Shown piece by piece: positions 21,242 through 32,290 of a stretch of DNA of 64,000 bases. The notes beneath the pieces are model-generated. The model worked only from the letters and a program-made list of their open reading frames with translations, was not told the origin of the DNA and searched no databases. The stretch is from Cladorrhinum sp. PSN259 (Eukaryota > Ascomycota > Sordariomycetes > Sordariales > Podosporaceae), in contig MU867062.1 of the NCBI GenBank assembly GCA_033725935.1, positions 310,001 to 374,000 of the forward strand, written 5' to 3'. Made by a program: the position numbers and the translations under genes. Within the stretch, counting starts at the first letter, position 1, and each line of letters begins with the position of its first letter.

Positions 21242-22655
21242 TAGGAGAGGTCTTCTATTGAGGTCATCACGATCACCATGTTTGTGCCGGCATCGATTGC
21301 CCAGACCAGCACGACAGGATATACGTACATACACAGCTCGTTTTAAACTTTATTTGGTTTTCCGCATACCCCCGTCAATTAAGATGACGACAAATATATT
21401 ATGGCAGTCTCAGCACGTCCGAAATTAAGATAACGAAACACACTACCTTGCTTATGTGATTAGGGAGCAAGGTCAGGCAGTTCCTGCCCTCTGCAAGGGA
21501 CATAGATCTACGCAGTGCAGGAAAGGGGCGGCATTTTGCCGAGGGGAAAGAATAAGTCATGGCAAGCAGAGCTACATTATTATGGCGTTCTTCGTAGCTT
21601 CCCTCGAATGAGTTATACAAGTTGAAGCATGAAGAGGCGCGACAGGGTCTTCATAAACGGCAAGTTGGGTTTGGGTCTATGGGTCTCCTCTCTTCTCTGG
21701 CTAAGGTGTGTCGGTGTCTGCTTTTGTTGAAGATATCATCTTTTTTTTGGTTTCTTTTCTCACTATTTCCGTTTTGAGCAAGATGGAAGGGAGAGCACCT
21801 GAACGCGGTTAACCGCGGACGGAATCAGTGCGTTTATCTATAGACTCACAGTGAGCAATAGTATTTAGGCTTAGGGAAGATCAGGCAGGGAATATGAAAT
21901 GAAAAGATTTATTTAAAGACGAAGTGGATTAAGCGAATATCTTTATGAACAACTGTTCTAGAATGTCTCTTTGTCAAGGCTTTACCATCGATAACTGGTG
22001 GATCTAACCTAGGAAAATCTGTGATCAGTTACTCCGAGCAAGTCCCCGACCCCCAAACCCGGTGACTTCGGAGATGCTGGGGTTCTTGAGGTTACACTAA
22101 AATTTCAATACCGAGAAGCTGACGGTATTTCCCATTCCGATGTCCGACCTCAAGACGAATTGCGATCGAGATTTATCCCAATTGAAATCGAACTCGATAA
22201 AAACTGAAAGGAGAGAAACGCCTTATCATAAATGCCTGCAGACCCATCGCTTTTTGATGCCCGGCAGGTTCCACTTGTAAGGTGTCGGTTCGATCCGTAG
22301 CTGTCACACAAAGTAGCGCGCGAAATAGCTGGCCGTGTGGAGCTTCGGATGGCGCTGAGATCCTGGTACCCCCAACCATGCTTTCGCTAAAAGAAGGTTA
22401 GCTCGAGCATCACTGGCACCCCCAACGTGCCAAAACTTTTGACCAGCGAAAGTGCCAGCAGTGGCAGCCCAGGCCCCCGGACGGCGTTACTTTCCCGACA
22501 TCGCGGGAACTCTACTCTTTCTCATTCTCAACTTTTTCTAATCACCGCTTTTTTTTTTTTTTTAACTCACCTTCCCTTACCCCCTCCTCCCCTCTCCCTC
22601 CGATTCCGCGATATATATCACCCTTTTCTCTCTTTTTTGCAGATAAAAAAGAGAG
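21242..22655. other. Intergenic region CDC4-like / PDH E1 alpha
   Basis: Nothing coding supported. The last 150 bases before the PDH gene hold a T15-type run and long CT-rich tracts typical of a strong fungal promoter and leader. Confidence 0.6.
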
Positions 22656-24334
22656 ATGTTCTCCAGAGCTGCCCGGATAACAAGGGCATTGCCCGCCACT
22701 CGCGCAGCTGCCCCGCGCACTGCTGTCGTTGCTCCGTCGGCCTCCCTTGCCCGGAGAAGCGTCACGACTGATGCCGCTTCGGCGTACCTCGAGAAGCCCA
22801 TTCCCCAGGTGAGTGTTATTGGTATACAAGGGTGGAGATTGTGCAAGAGTCGTGTATAAGCTACCATGAGGTGTTTTCGGACCCACCGCTTTTCGGATTG
22901 CCTTTGCCCGATGCACACCTCCCTTTGCAATTAATGATGGGAGCTTCTTCTTCCTCAACACCTCTCCGTCTTCAACGCTGCCGTTGCTGACCGAATGTCT
23001 GTATTACTCTTACCCAGTCCGAAGATGAGCCTTTCCAGGTTACCCTCAGCGATGAGAGCTTCGAGACTTACGAGCTCGACCCCCCGCCTTACACCCTGGA
23101 TGTGACCAAGAAGGAGCTCAAGCAGATATACAAGGATATGGTTGTCGTCAGGTATGCTCACCATCACCATAAATTCAGATATATGCGACAGAGAAAACGA
23201 AAGAAAAGTTCAGTGGCTCATTGCGAATAAAATAGACAAATGGAGATGGCCGCCGACAGACTATACAAGGAGAAGAAGATTCGTGGTTTCTGCCATCTTT
23301 CGGTCGGCCAGGAGGCCGTCGCCGTCGGTATCGAGCACGCGATCAGCAAGGAGGACGATGTGATTACCTCTTACCGGTGCCACGGTTTCGCCTATATGCG
23401 CGGCGGTACCGTTCGCTCCATCATCGGCGAGCTTCTTGGTCGCCGTGAGGGCATTGCTTACGGCAAGGGCGGTTCCATGCACATGTTCGCCAAGGGCTTC
23501 TATGGTGGCAACGGCATTGTCGGCGCTCAGGTCCCCGTTGGTGCCGGTCTGGCTTTCGCTCAGAAGTATACCGGTGGCAAGAAGGCTACTGTCATTCTCT
23601 ACGGTACGACGTCACAGGATGGGCCGTGAAATGGAAGGAAGAGGGCTGACATACTACGACACAGGTGACGGTGCTAGCAACCAAGGCCAGGTTTTCGAGG
23701 CTTTCAACATGGCTAAGCTCTGGAAGCTCCCCGCTCTTTTCGGCTGTGAGAGTAAGTTTGTGTGCAATCGTCACTGTGTGGAGTAAGTGGCGGAAGCTGA
23801 TCTGGGACACCACAAACGTTAGACAACAAGTACGGTATGGGAACCTCTGCTGCCCGCTCCTCGGCTCTTACCGACTACTACAAGCGTGGCCAGTATATTC
23901 CTGGTTTGAAGGTCAACGGAATGGACGTCCTTGCTGTGAAGGCTGCCGTCCAGTATGGCAAGCAGTGGACTGAGGAGGACAACGGCCCCATGGTTCTCGA
24001 GTACGTTACCTACCGCTATGGTGGTCACAGCATGTCCGATCCCGGCACCACGTACCGTACTCGTGAGGAAATTCAGCGCATGCGCTCCACAAACGACCCC
24101 ATTGCCGGCCTCAAGCAGCACATTCTCGAGTGGGGTGTCGCTCAGGAGGATGAGCTCAAGGCCATTGACAAGGAGGCTCGCAGCCACGTCAACGAGGAGG
24201 TCGCTGCCGCTGAGGCCATGGCCCACCCCGAGGCCACCCCCAAGATTCTCTTTGAGGACATCTACGTCAAGGGCACCGAGCCCGAGTTTATCCGCGGCCG
24301 CACTCCCGATGAGAACTTCTACTTCAAGCAGTAA
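22656..24334 (+). CDS. pda1: Pyruvate dehydrogenase E1 component subunit alpha, mitochondrial
   Basis: Thiamine-diphosphate-dependent subunit that decarboxylates pyruvate in the mitochondrial pyruvate dehydrogenase complex. Exons: 22656-22808, 23018-23151, 23236-23603, 23665-23751, 23823-24334; 417 residues. The presequence is MFSRAARITRALPATRA and ends near RRSVTT. Family blocks: MVVVRQMEMAADRLYKEKK, RGFCHLSVGQEAV, YRCHGFAYMRGG, GKGGSMHMF, GGNGIVGAQVPVGAGLAFA. The TPP/Mg motif is GDGASNQGQVFEAFNMA, from residue 219, closed by ENNKYGMGTS. The phosphorylation loop contains YGGHSMSDPGTTYRTREE, where the E1 kinase site lies. Junctions fall inside conserved blocks and each join restores the family sequence. 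Length is normal for fungi. Confidence 0.98.
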
Positions 24335-25405
24335 ATATGTTAATTCAATGGGATTTGGTTGCTTAGAATGGGCTAGGGGTCAGGCTGGATGGTTTGGGGT
24401 TTTATAAAGCAGGGTCGAAAAAAACGGGATTTATCTCTCCCTTTTTTCAGTTGGGAGTTTTGTTATTTTGTTGTAGTATGCCCCAGGAATCAACAAAACC
24501 GACTGGATGACTGATTGACTGAAGAGAGCATTTTGGTGTCTTTGTTCTTTTTGTACAATATCCTAATTTTATGCATGAAAACACGACTGGATAGAAAAAC
24601 TAGGGAAATGCTCGCCATGGTGAACTGTAAGGAATTTGTAGATTGAAGGTGGAAGATGTCAATTACAAATGCACCAAAGCTGCAGGGCTGAGATGCCAAG
24701 CCCTTTTGAACTCCGAAGCTGTCAATTGAATTTGACGTGCACGGACGCTTAGGCATGGATTGCTGCGAGCAAAGCTGAGTGCGCTAAGCAAGAAACGCTA
24801 ACCCAGGTCTGGTGCGGCTATGCTTGGTCCAAGCTCCCGGCCCTTCCAGTCAATTCGGGTGGTTGGTTTCCATGGTGATGGCATGTCCACAATTCAGCCC
24901 GTTCAGGGTTCCTCCTTGCTCTGGGGCCTGTCCCTTATTTTTCTTGGAGGGGGCTGGGAGCGAAAGGAAAGCAGGCTGGGACGACCCGACCCATCATCCA
25001 CGCTTTCTCTGGACGCGCGCTGCTACTACTACTACTACTACTACTACTGCAACTTTTTTACACTATTCTATGCAACTCTGATTGTTTGTCGGGTCGGTTT
25101 TTTTTCTTAACTGTAGGGAATTGTTGCACAAGCTGCGAGACCACGGGTCGTGTACCTTGGCACTCCGTCCAATCGATTTACAACAGCGGGTTTGTTGCCC
25201 CGCCATTCCAGCAGCGCGCGCAACAAGGTAGCTGGGACCGAAACGAAACGACCACCCCCCACCGCCAGATTGTTTGGGACGAGCATTTACATTCCAGTCC
25301 CCCCGAAGAGTTTCTTCTATATATTCGAACCTTTTGCGACCATACAGTGTAAATCATTTTTTATTTTACGATTGAGCGCAACAGCGCAACCGACTTCACA
25401 GCATC
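24335..25405. other. Intergenic region PDH E1 alpha / b561-type gene
   Basis: 3' flank of the PDH gene and promoter of the next gene. It carries a CTA microsatellite at 25023-25048. No gene or RNA seen. Confidence 0.6.
25023..25048. repeat. (CTA) microsatellite
   Basis: Eight uninterrupted CTA units plus CT, about 360 bases before the start codon of the b561-type gene. Confidence 0.9.
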
Positions 25406-28176
25406 ATGGCGCCTGCGCCAGCAGAGCCCGAAGGAGGGGACAGCCAATTCTCCCCTCCGGGTTCGAGCACGTACGCGTCCAACACGCTGCACGTAGGTGA
25501 CGGGACTTGGGATTTCAGCAAGAATACTTTTCTGTTGCCTAATCTTATGGGCCTCAACTTTGAGACTATGAGATATAACGGTAGGTTTCACTCTTCATCT
25601 AATCGCTTGTATGCGATTGCTGACACTGCACGCGCATGTATACAGGAATGGGAAACCGCTTCTCCACAGTCCCGCAATACCACCAACTAATCCTAGGACA
25701 CGGCGTGATAGCAGCCATCACATTCCTCTTCATCATCCCTATCGCCGTGTTTTTGGCGAGGTATTGGACCCACAGGCCGGGCACGGCGATACGGTACCAT
25801 ATATACCTGCAGATTCTCGCGGTTGGACTGTCGACTGTTGTTTTCGCGCTGGGATTTTTTGCTGTCGGACCGCCGAGGAACCTGACGAACCCGCATCATG
25901 GAATTGGCGTGGCCATTTACGTCATGATCTTGTTGCAGGCTGTGGGCGGGAGACTGATCAAGAAGATCAAGAAAGGGAAGAGTTTCCGGAAGCACTTGCA
26001 TCGATGGGGTGGGAGGATCATTGCGGTCCTGGGCGTGATTCAAGTCCCACTTGGGTTGACGCTTTATGGAAGTCCAAAGTATACGTTTATTTTATATGCT
26101 GTTTGGATGAGCTTTTTGGTCGTGCTGTTTTTTGTGTTGGATTATAGGGATTATGGAAGAGGTGGGGAGTATGTTGAGAGGGTGGAGGTTAAGGAGGGCA
26201 AGAAGGAGGGAGGCAAGATGAAGTGGTTGGGTCCTTTGGCTGCTGGCGCTGGAGCGATCGCTCTGATGAGGAGGGGGAGTGAGAAGCACAAGGCGAGGGA
26301 TACGGAACGCGCTGTTAGCAGGAGCCGGAGCCGTAGCAGAAGTCGGAGCCGCAGCCCAGGCACGGAGTATACGAGAACGGATTTCACTAGGTCCGAGTAT
26401 ACCAGAGGACCAGCAACTACGGTTATGACGGATAGTTACTACGACGACAAGCCTGCGCCAAGGAGGAAGAGTACTGGAGGACCGAGTGGAGGTGGAGGAT
26501 TCTTCAGCAAGCTGATGGGCGCTGGTGCTGGTATTGGGGCTGGGGCATTGGCGGCCAAAATGATGAAGAGGGGCAATTCGAGGAGGAACGATGACTACTC
26601 GGCTGTCTCCACCGAAACTCCTAGCCGGGTCCATGGACGCGGGCGCGCGCGAAGCGATTTTACGGAAAGTGAGTACACCGAGTACACGGAGGATATGCGC
26701 AGAAAGCCTAGCACCAGAGACCGAGCGAGATCGCCTATCTTGCCAGCACCAAATCCTGTTGCGGCGGCCGCAGCTATTAGCGCTGCTGAACCCCGACGAG
26801 TCATAACACCCCCTCGCCGCTCAGCTGCTGGAGCTTCCCGGCTTGCGAGCACTGTTGAACCCTCTGATTACTCTTCCTATGTCAGCCCCTCGCGGAGAGG
26901 GACCGAGAGCCGGCGCAAGAGCAGTGGTGCCGGTGCTGGAAAGGGATTTCTTGCTGGTATTGGACTTGGCTGGCTAGCCAGTAGGATGGGCGGCGGCGGC
27001 AACAAGCAGGATCAGAAGGAGCAACAGCGACTGAGAGACGAGGAGGACCGAAGACGGGATGAGGAAGAAGAGGACCGTCGTTATGGCCGGAGAAAGTCTA
27101 GGCGCGACAGCTATCCCAGTCCGACGAGAGAGCGGTCCAGAAGACGACTTCAACGCCCACCCCCGCAACCATCCGCTGTTACGGGTACTACAATGACTCA
27201 AACCACTATGACCGGGACTTCGGTGCTGTCTGACGAGTCGTCTATTGAGCCTCGCGGAAACACACCATATGAGCCTGCACCACCAGGCATTAGACCTGTT
27301 CCTGCTGGTGCTGGTGCTCCGCCAGCTCCCGGACCCCCTGCTTTCCCTGCGCCTCATCAAAATGGTCCGCCTATGCCCATTCCACCTGGAGGCTTTGGTA
27401 GCAACCCAGTTTCGATGCCACCCATGCCGCCTGATCCACAGGGTTTCCTGCGTCAGGAATCTGACAGTGATGCGTTCAGCTCACCCCCTCGTCGTCGCCG
27501 GCACCGTGACGGAGAAGCGGCGGCCGCCGCTGCAATTGCGACCGCTAGTGCCCTCGCAGCTCAGGAGGAAGAGGAACGTCGCAGAAGAGGTACTCCGGCC
27601 GCCAGCGTGCAGTTGAGAATTGATCCGGAGAGGTCCAACAATTACACGCTGCGCAGATTGACGGATGAGGAAGTGCGTGAACAGCAACGGCGAAGACGTA
27701 ACGATTCTGTAAGCAGTGGTTCCGAAACGGATACTCCCACGACCAGACGATATCGAAGAGAGCGTGATCGTACCCGGACACGATCATCCAGCCAGCGAAG
27801 AGCCGAGACAGCTGCTGAGCAGCGGGTAGAACAAGGCGTGACCCCCGGTGTATTCCCAGGCGAGCCACTGTCACCTCCTAATCCTGCTTTCGCGGCTGGG
27901 GCCAGAAGACAAGCAGGCAAGGACTCAGCTTACTTCTCTGGTCCCGCTCAACAGGGGGGACCTTCTGGTGCAGCTGGGCTGGGTCAGGACCCAACAAGGT
28001 CGACTCTGGCGGACAACACCACAGTCACCGGCCCAGCAGGAGGCGTGGCTAACACTGCTAGTCCCATGGCTAGCCACACAACTCTGGAGTCGGCAGCTGA
28101 CAGGAGACGGGCGCGGAGAAGGTTGGAAAGGAGGGATGGCAGCAGACAGCCACCCTCATCGGTGGATTACCAATGA
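25406..28176 (+). CDS. Cytochrome b561-domain membrane protein with long basic, glycine-zipper tail
   Basis: Predicted 901 residues from exons 25406-25580 and 25646-28176. The N-terminus holds the fungal block LHVGDGTWDFSKNTF. Residues about 72-220 form a five-helix b561-like core: LILGHGVIAAITFLF, IRYHIYLQILAVGLS, PHHGIGVAIYVMILLQ, RKHLHRWGGRIIAVLG and YAVWMSFLVVLFFVLDY. The His residues in GHG, YH, HH and HLH fit the paired haem ligands of this family, so it may move electrons across a membrane. No DOMON domain precedes it. The C-terminal 680 residues are charged and disordered: an RSRS run, repeats like SEYTR/SEYTE, and three Gly/Ala-rich hydrophobic patches (GPLAAGAGAIALM; MGAGAGIGAGALAAKM; GFLAGIGLGWLASRM). 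Role of the tail is unknown. Confidence 0.88.
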
Positions 28177-28953
28177 TTTTCGGTTTCTGATCACAACTTC
28201 ATCATGAGAATCATGACCCGGTTGCTATATTCTTCGGCATGGCGTTTTGGGGGTTTTCTTTTCCTTTCCCTTTCTGTTTCTGGAAAAAGAATTTGTTGAC
28301 TTTCTTGGTAGGATTTTCTGTAATGAAGGATGATGATGGACGGATGGATGTAAGGGATGACGAGAATATGTTGATGGAGATTTTCATGTTCATGGAAATG
28401 CACATGCAAACTGGTATAGGTTGTACATACATACCATTTTAGATGACGGATCGATGATGATGGAATACGTGGGGCTATGGAGGGAGGGAAGGTACACACA
28501 AGTTGTTTGCTTTTTGAAGTTGTTTGCACAGTTCATTTTTTCTGCTCCATATTTAATCCCCATGAATCTGATATGATGCGTGCATGAAACTAGTGAAATG
28601 CCTGGATTATCTTTGACAGAACGCCATGCATTGGCTTCGCAGGCTGGCGTTGTTTAGTTCAAGGCAGGGTCCTGGGAAGCCAAGCGTGGGTTGAAGCTTG
28701 TTTTCACATGCCCCTGCGTTTCGGCGTGGGTGCATAATTACCCCAACCCAGAGAATACCCACTTGACGCCTCCGCTGCCGCCCGCCCGCTTAATCAATCG
28801 CGCTGTGGGAACGCGACGACGCGTCTTGGAGTTGATCATTTGTGACGACGATCATAACGGCGAGTAATCTCAAAATCAACTTTGCGACGAATTTTCCATC
28901 AGTTTTGGAATAGAAAACGCAGTGCATAGCGGTCAGGACCAAAGAAGAAAAAA
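28177..28953. other. Intergenic region b561-type gene / NNF1
   Basis: No coding or RNA feature supported. It contains GATG-rich low-complexity DNA at about 28325-28400. Confidence 0.6.
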
Positions 28954-29965
28954 ATGTCAACAGACCAAGATCCCCCACCGGCTTCAGCTCACACTGATCG
29001 AGACACCGGGATGGCCAACGCACCATCATCACAAACACAACCTTCAGCACAACTAACCCAAAACTCAGACTCTGCACCACCAACCTCAGATCCAGCAGTC
29101 CCATCGGACCAACCAGAACCAGAACCAGCTCCACCCCAAGAAAAAGTCACCCCAGGTCCCCGCGCCACATATTTACAAAACCTATTCGCGCAAGCAGCCA
29201 AGCATACCCTGGATAAACTTTCAAGTCCGGCCAACTTCGCGTCATGTTTCCCTACCATAGCGTCCAAAGCCCCCGGGACGCTGGATAACGTCCAACGACA
29301 GATGGTGGATCGCTTGGGAGGGCTGTGGAACAGGGAGTTTGAACGCATACTCGAGTCGAGGGACGTTGTGAGGAAACTTAACGAGCTGGAGTCGCTCTTG
29401 GCGGATGCTCAGAAGAAGAGGGAGGCGGCTTCTAGCGTGGGTGGGGAGAGACCAATACCGTAAGTTTTTTTTTTAGGTTCTTTTTTACACACCCTTGACA
29501 CACGCCACCATACACTATTGAGAAGGAGGATGAAGGAAAAAGTTTTTTGATTGTGGGGGATGGAGGTTATGGATGGTTGTGGAAAAAGTGAAAAAAACAA
29601 CTAATCTGGTATACATGTATTATCTATATATTTACAGACCACATACGCTCCCAGCAGACGCAGTACTGAAGGCTCATTTGCGGGAGGGAACGACAGAACT
29701 GAAAAGGGGACTGGAGTCGAGACTAAACGAAGTCCAGCAAGGGAATTTGAAACTATTCGAGGAGATCAAAGCCCAAAGGGCAGAGATGGAAGGTATGCTG
29801 AAGGGTGTGGAGAGGGTGGTTAAAGATTTGGAGGGTGCGAATAAGGTTTTGGCTGGTGGAGGTGAGCAGGATGGGAATCAACAGTTGATGGAGGAGGTTG
29901 TTGAGGAGACGAGAGGGGCCGAGGCGGATATAGAGATGGTTTTGAAGGGAAGGGGGCGGATGTGA
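28954..29965 (+). CDS. nnf1: Kinetochore MIND/MIS12 complex subunit NNF1
   Basis: Subunit of the four-protein MIND (Mis12) complex that links the inner kinetochore to Ndc80 and spindle microtubules. Exons: 28954-29459 and 29638-29965; 277 residues. A Pro/Ser/Gln-rich N-terminus is followed by the NNF1 helix block: GPRATYLQNLFAQAAKHTLD, FASCFPTIA, TLDNVQRQMVDRLGGLWNRE, and FERILESRDVVRKLNELESL. After the intron, coiled coil continues (LKAHLREGTTELKRGLESRL; LKLFEEIKAQRAEMEGML). The two coiled-coil halves match the alpha-helical rod shape of the complex. The intron (178 nt) is longer than its neighbours. The call rests on the N-terminal family block and helical pattern. Confidence 0.87.
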
Positions 29966-31025
29966 AATGGGGATGGGAAGGATAACACGGGGAGTTTATG
30001 TGGCGTTTATGGCTGAGGGGTTGAGGATAGCGAATTTGAATGTTTAGTTATGTGATCATGGCAGAGTTGCACTCGCCTAATTAGACCGCTTCGTCAAGCT
30101 GGAGGGTTTGAGCATCGAAGAACCGAATTCTCAGAAACAGAGAAGGGATGGGTGGTTGGCTTCAGCTTTGATGTCCCAAAAGCATTGTATCCTGAAATCC
30201 TCGAGTTTCAAAGTCATTGCAGATAGCCTTGTGCCTGGTGTTTATATCCTTGAGGATGGAGTTGGGGCCTTGGCATTAATATCTATCAGGAGTTCAGTGT
30301 CGAAAACGGTTCTGTTTGTACAATGCGTGTAGGCGAGCTAGCCCTATGATCATAATAGCCAGTTGCGATATAAGCAAGGCAGTTTGAATCTTGGTTCTAG
30401 TACATGGTTCGTCAGTCATCAAATGCGTAATCCATCTCGACACGGTTCTCTAGTAAGCAGTCACGCATCCAAGACTTAACAAGTCCCTGTTTAACAAGCA
30501 AATCTCAGATTATGGGTATATATCGATTGCTATGCCATGTACAAAAACGATCCATAGCTAAAACAGAAACAATAATGGAAACACGCAACCCTTATCCCAA
30601 GGGTGGATATATATTCCTGCCTTTTCTCCTCCCAGTTCAATCAACTCGTGGTATAATAGATTGAGTAAAGAAAAAATTGCAAAAAATGCTCTCGAGTAGT
30701 TCCGCCCGCCCTTTGCCTGCCTACCATCCTGTCCGCTATTGTTGCTCTTTTGTCATTCCCGATATTGAATGGCATGCTCGATACAACAAGAAAAGGAAAG
30801 ATCTGCGCAATGCATGACTGATATAAGGAAATTAGAAAATGTAGAGTCAAAGAAAATAGACTGGCCGAGTCGGTATGTTTATGTCGTGGGTATATGCCAC
30901 AGGTCGATGCTTCGCCCCCTTAACTCCGTTCTGCCCAACAGAGAAGCCAAATGGTATCAGATAAAAATAAAAGTAATATATGCAGAAGACGCTGAGAGAG
31001 GAAGAGGATTGAGTCGGTAGAGCTG
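29966..31025. other. Convergent intergenic region NNF1 / PH-domain gene
   Basis: 3' flanks of two converging genes; AT-rich after 30340. No supported gene or repeat. Confidence 0.6.
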
Positions 31026-32290
31026 TTAAATCCGCCTGTTCTCCGCGTGGATGACCTGCCACGGCCCCATAACGTTGGTCTCGCCGTATGCCGGTGGAAG
31101 CACCAGGAGAGTTCGCCCGGACTCCCAGTCGACGTAGTACTCTTTGCCCCGGGCAACCATCATTCGGCTCTTGCGTGGACTCTTGAACAGTAACACTTGA
31201 TAACACAGCCGGGCGTACAGTTGGTCGTGCGTGACGGTCCATGGGTGCTGTGGTATCCATTTGCCGGTGTCGGGGTCAACATTCTCGTTCGGATAAGAGG
31301 TGGTAGATAGCCTTCCTATTATCGGGTGCTCGAATCGCAGGCCAAACCCAGGTCCTCCTCCTCCCCCTCCTTCGTCGTAATGGTGATGATCTTGATCTGG
31401 TGGTTCACCACCCTCGCCCTCTCCTTCGCTGTCGTCCTCGTCGCTTTCTCTCCGTTGCACCTCGGTCAGTCGCTGGAAAATAGGGGCGCTATCGGGTTCG
31501 GGTCGCTGGCCTCGTAACCATCGTATCCTCTGGAGCCGCGGTATGCTATAATCCCTAGGAAAATGTCGATCATCGATTGGAGCAGCCACGTTGATGGCAG
31601 CGAATATCCGATCTAGCCACGTAACAAAAGTCCCAAGTTCAATACACGATAGTAAGAACTGGTCATTCTCGACTCGCAGGCGGATGACATAGCGCCGTCT
31701 AGTCTCAATGTTAGTACTCCGTTGCCAAAGAGACCTAATCCAAATTTCCCCTGAATTGTTGAAACCCACTTTTTATAATCAGCGGCAATGCCCGCATCCG
31801 CGTGGAGCAGACTGTAACTCCTCTCAAGCGACGACTTTTTCACCCATGGTGGCTTATCTGGTGCAATGTCCGGCCCGTCGTGATTTTTGGAGAACCATCC
31901 ACGTTCCTTCTTGACCGAATATACATTGAGCGCTGTCCCTCTGAGCTCAACATAGACCATCCTCCAGTCGCGGTACTCAGCCCGTCTGTTTACTTCCTCA
32001 ATTTCCATCTTTCTCATAAACACGCCCTCAATATTCACATCGGATGAATATGCCGGTAAATTTTCGTCTGGAACCCTCCGCGAAGAACCTCCGTTCTGCC
32101 TCTCCCTCCTTTGTGCAGCAAATGCTGCCTTCATGGCCGACTCATAACTTGGTGGTTTGGCCGGCCTTGAAGTCATGACATCCCTGTAGAACATGTCCTC
32201 CTCCATCGACATGCGACGCGGGCGCCCTGACGGCGCCTCGCTGGGAACGCCACTGAACTGGGAGACGGCATCGCTGGGCCTTCGCGCCAT
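31026..32290 (-). CDS. PH-domain protein with PPxY motif
   Basis: Predicted 397 residues from exons 32290-31770 and 31698-31026. The intron has donor GTGGGT and a perfect TACTAAC branch. A pleckstrin-homology domain spans about 85-220: EGVFMRKMEIEEVN, YRDWRMVYVELRGTALNVYS, then RRYVIRLRVENDQFLL across the junction and LGTFVTWLDRIFAAIN, the usual C-terminal PH helix with Trp. The N-terminus has KPPSY (PPxY, P46-Y49) and LPAY (78-81), motifs bound by WW domains of Rsp5/Nedd4 ligases. After the PH domain come an acidic stretch (DEDDSEGEGEGGE), a Gly run, and a conserved-looking C-terminal part (WTVTHDQLYARLCYQVLLF). It probably acts at a membrane as an adaptor. I cannot name a specific orthologue. 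Confidence 0.82.

Noticed and set aside
22280..22300. B-box-like GGTTCGATCC suggesting a tRNA
   Set aside because: One base short of the consensus, no A box or cloverleaf around it.
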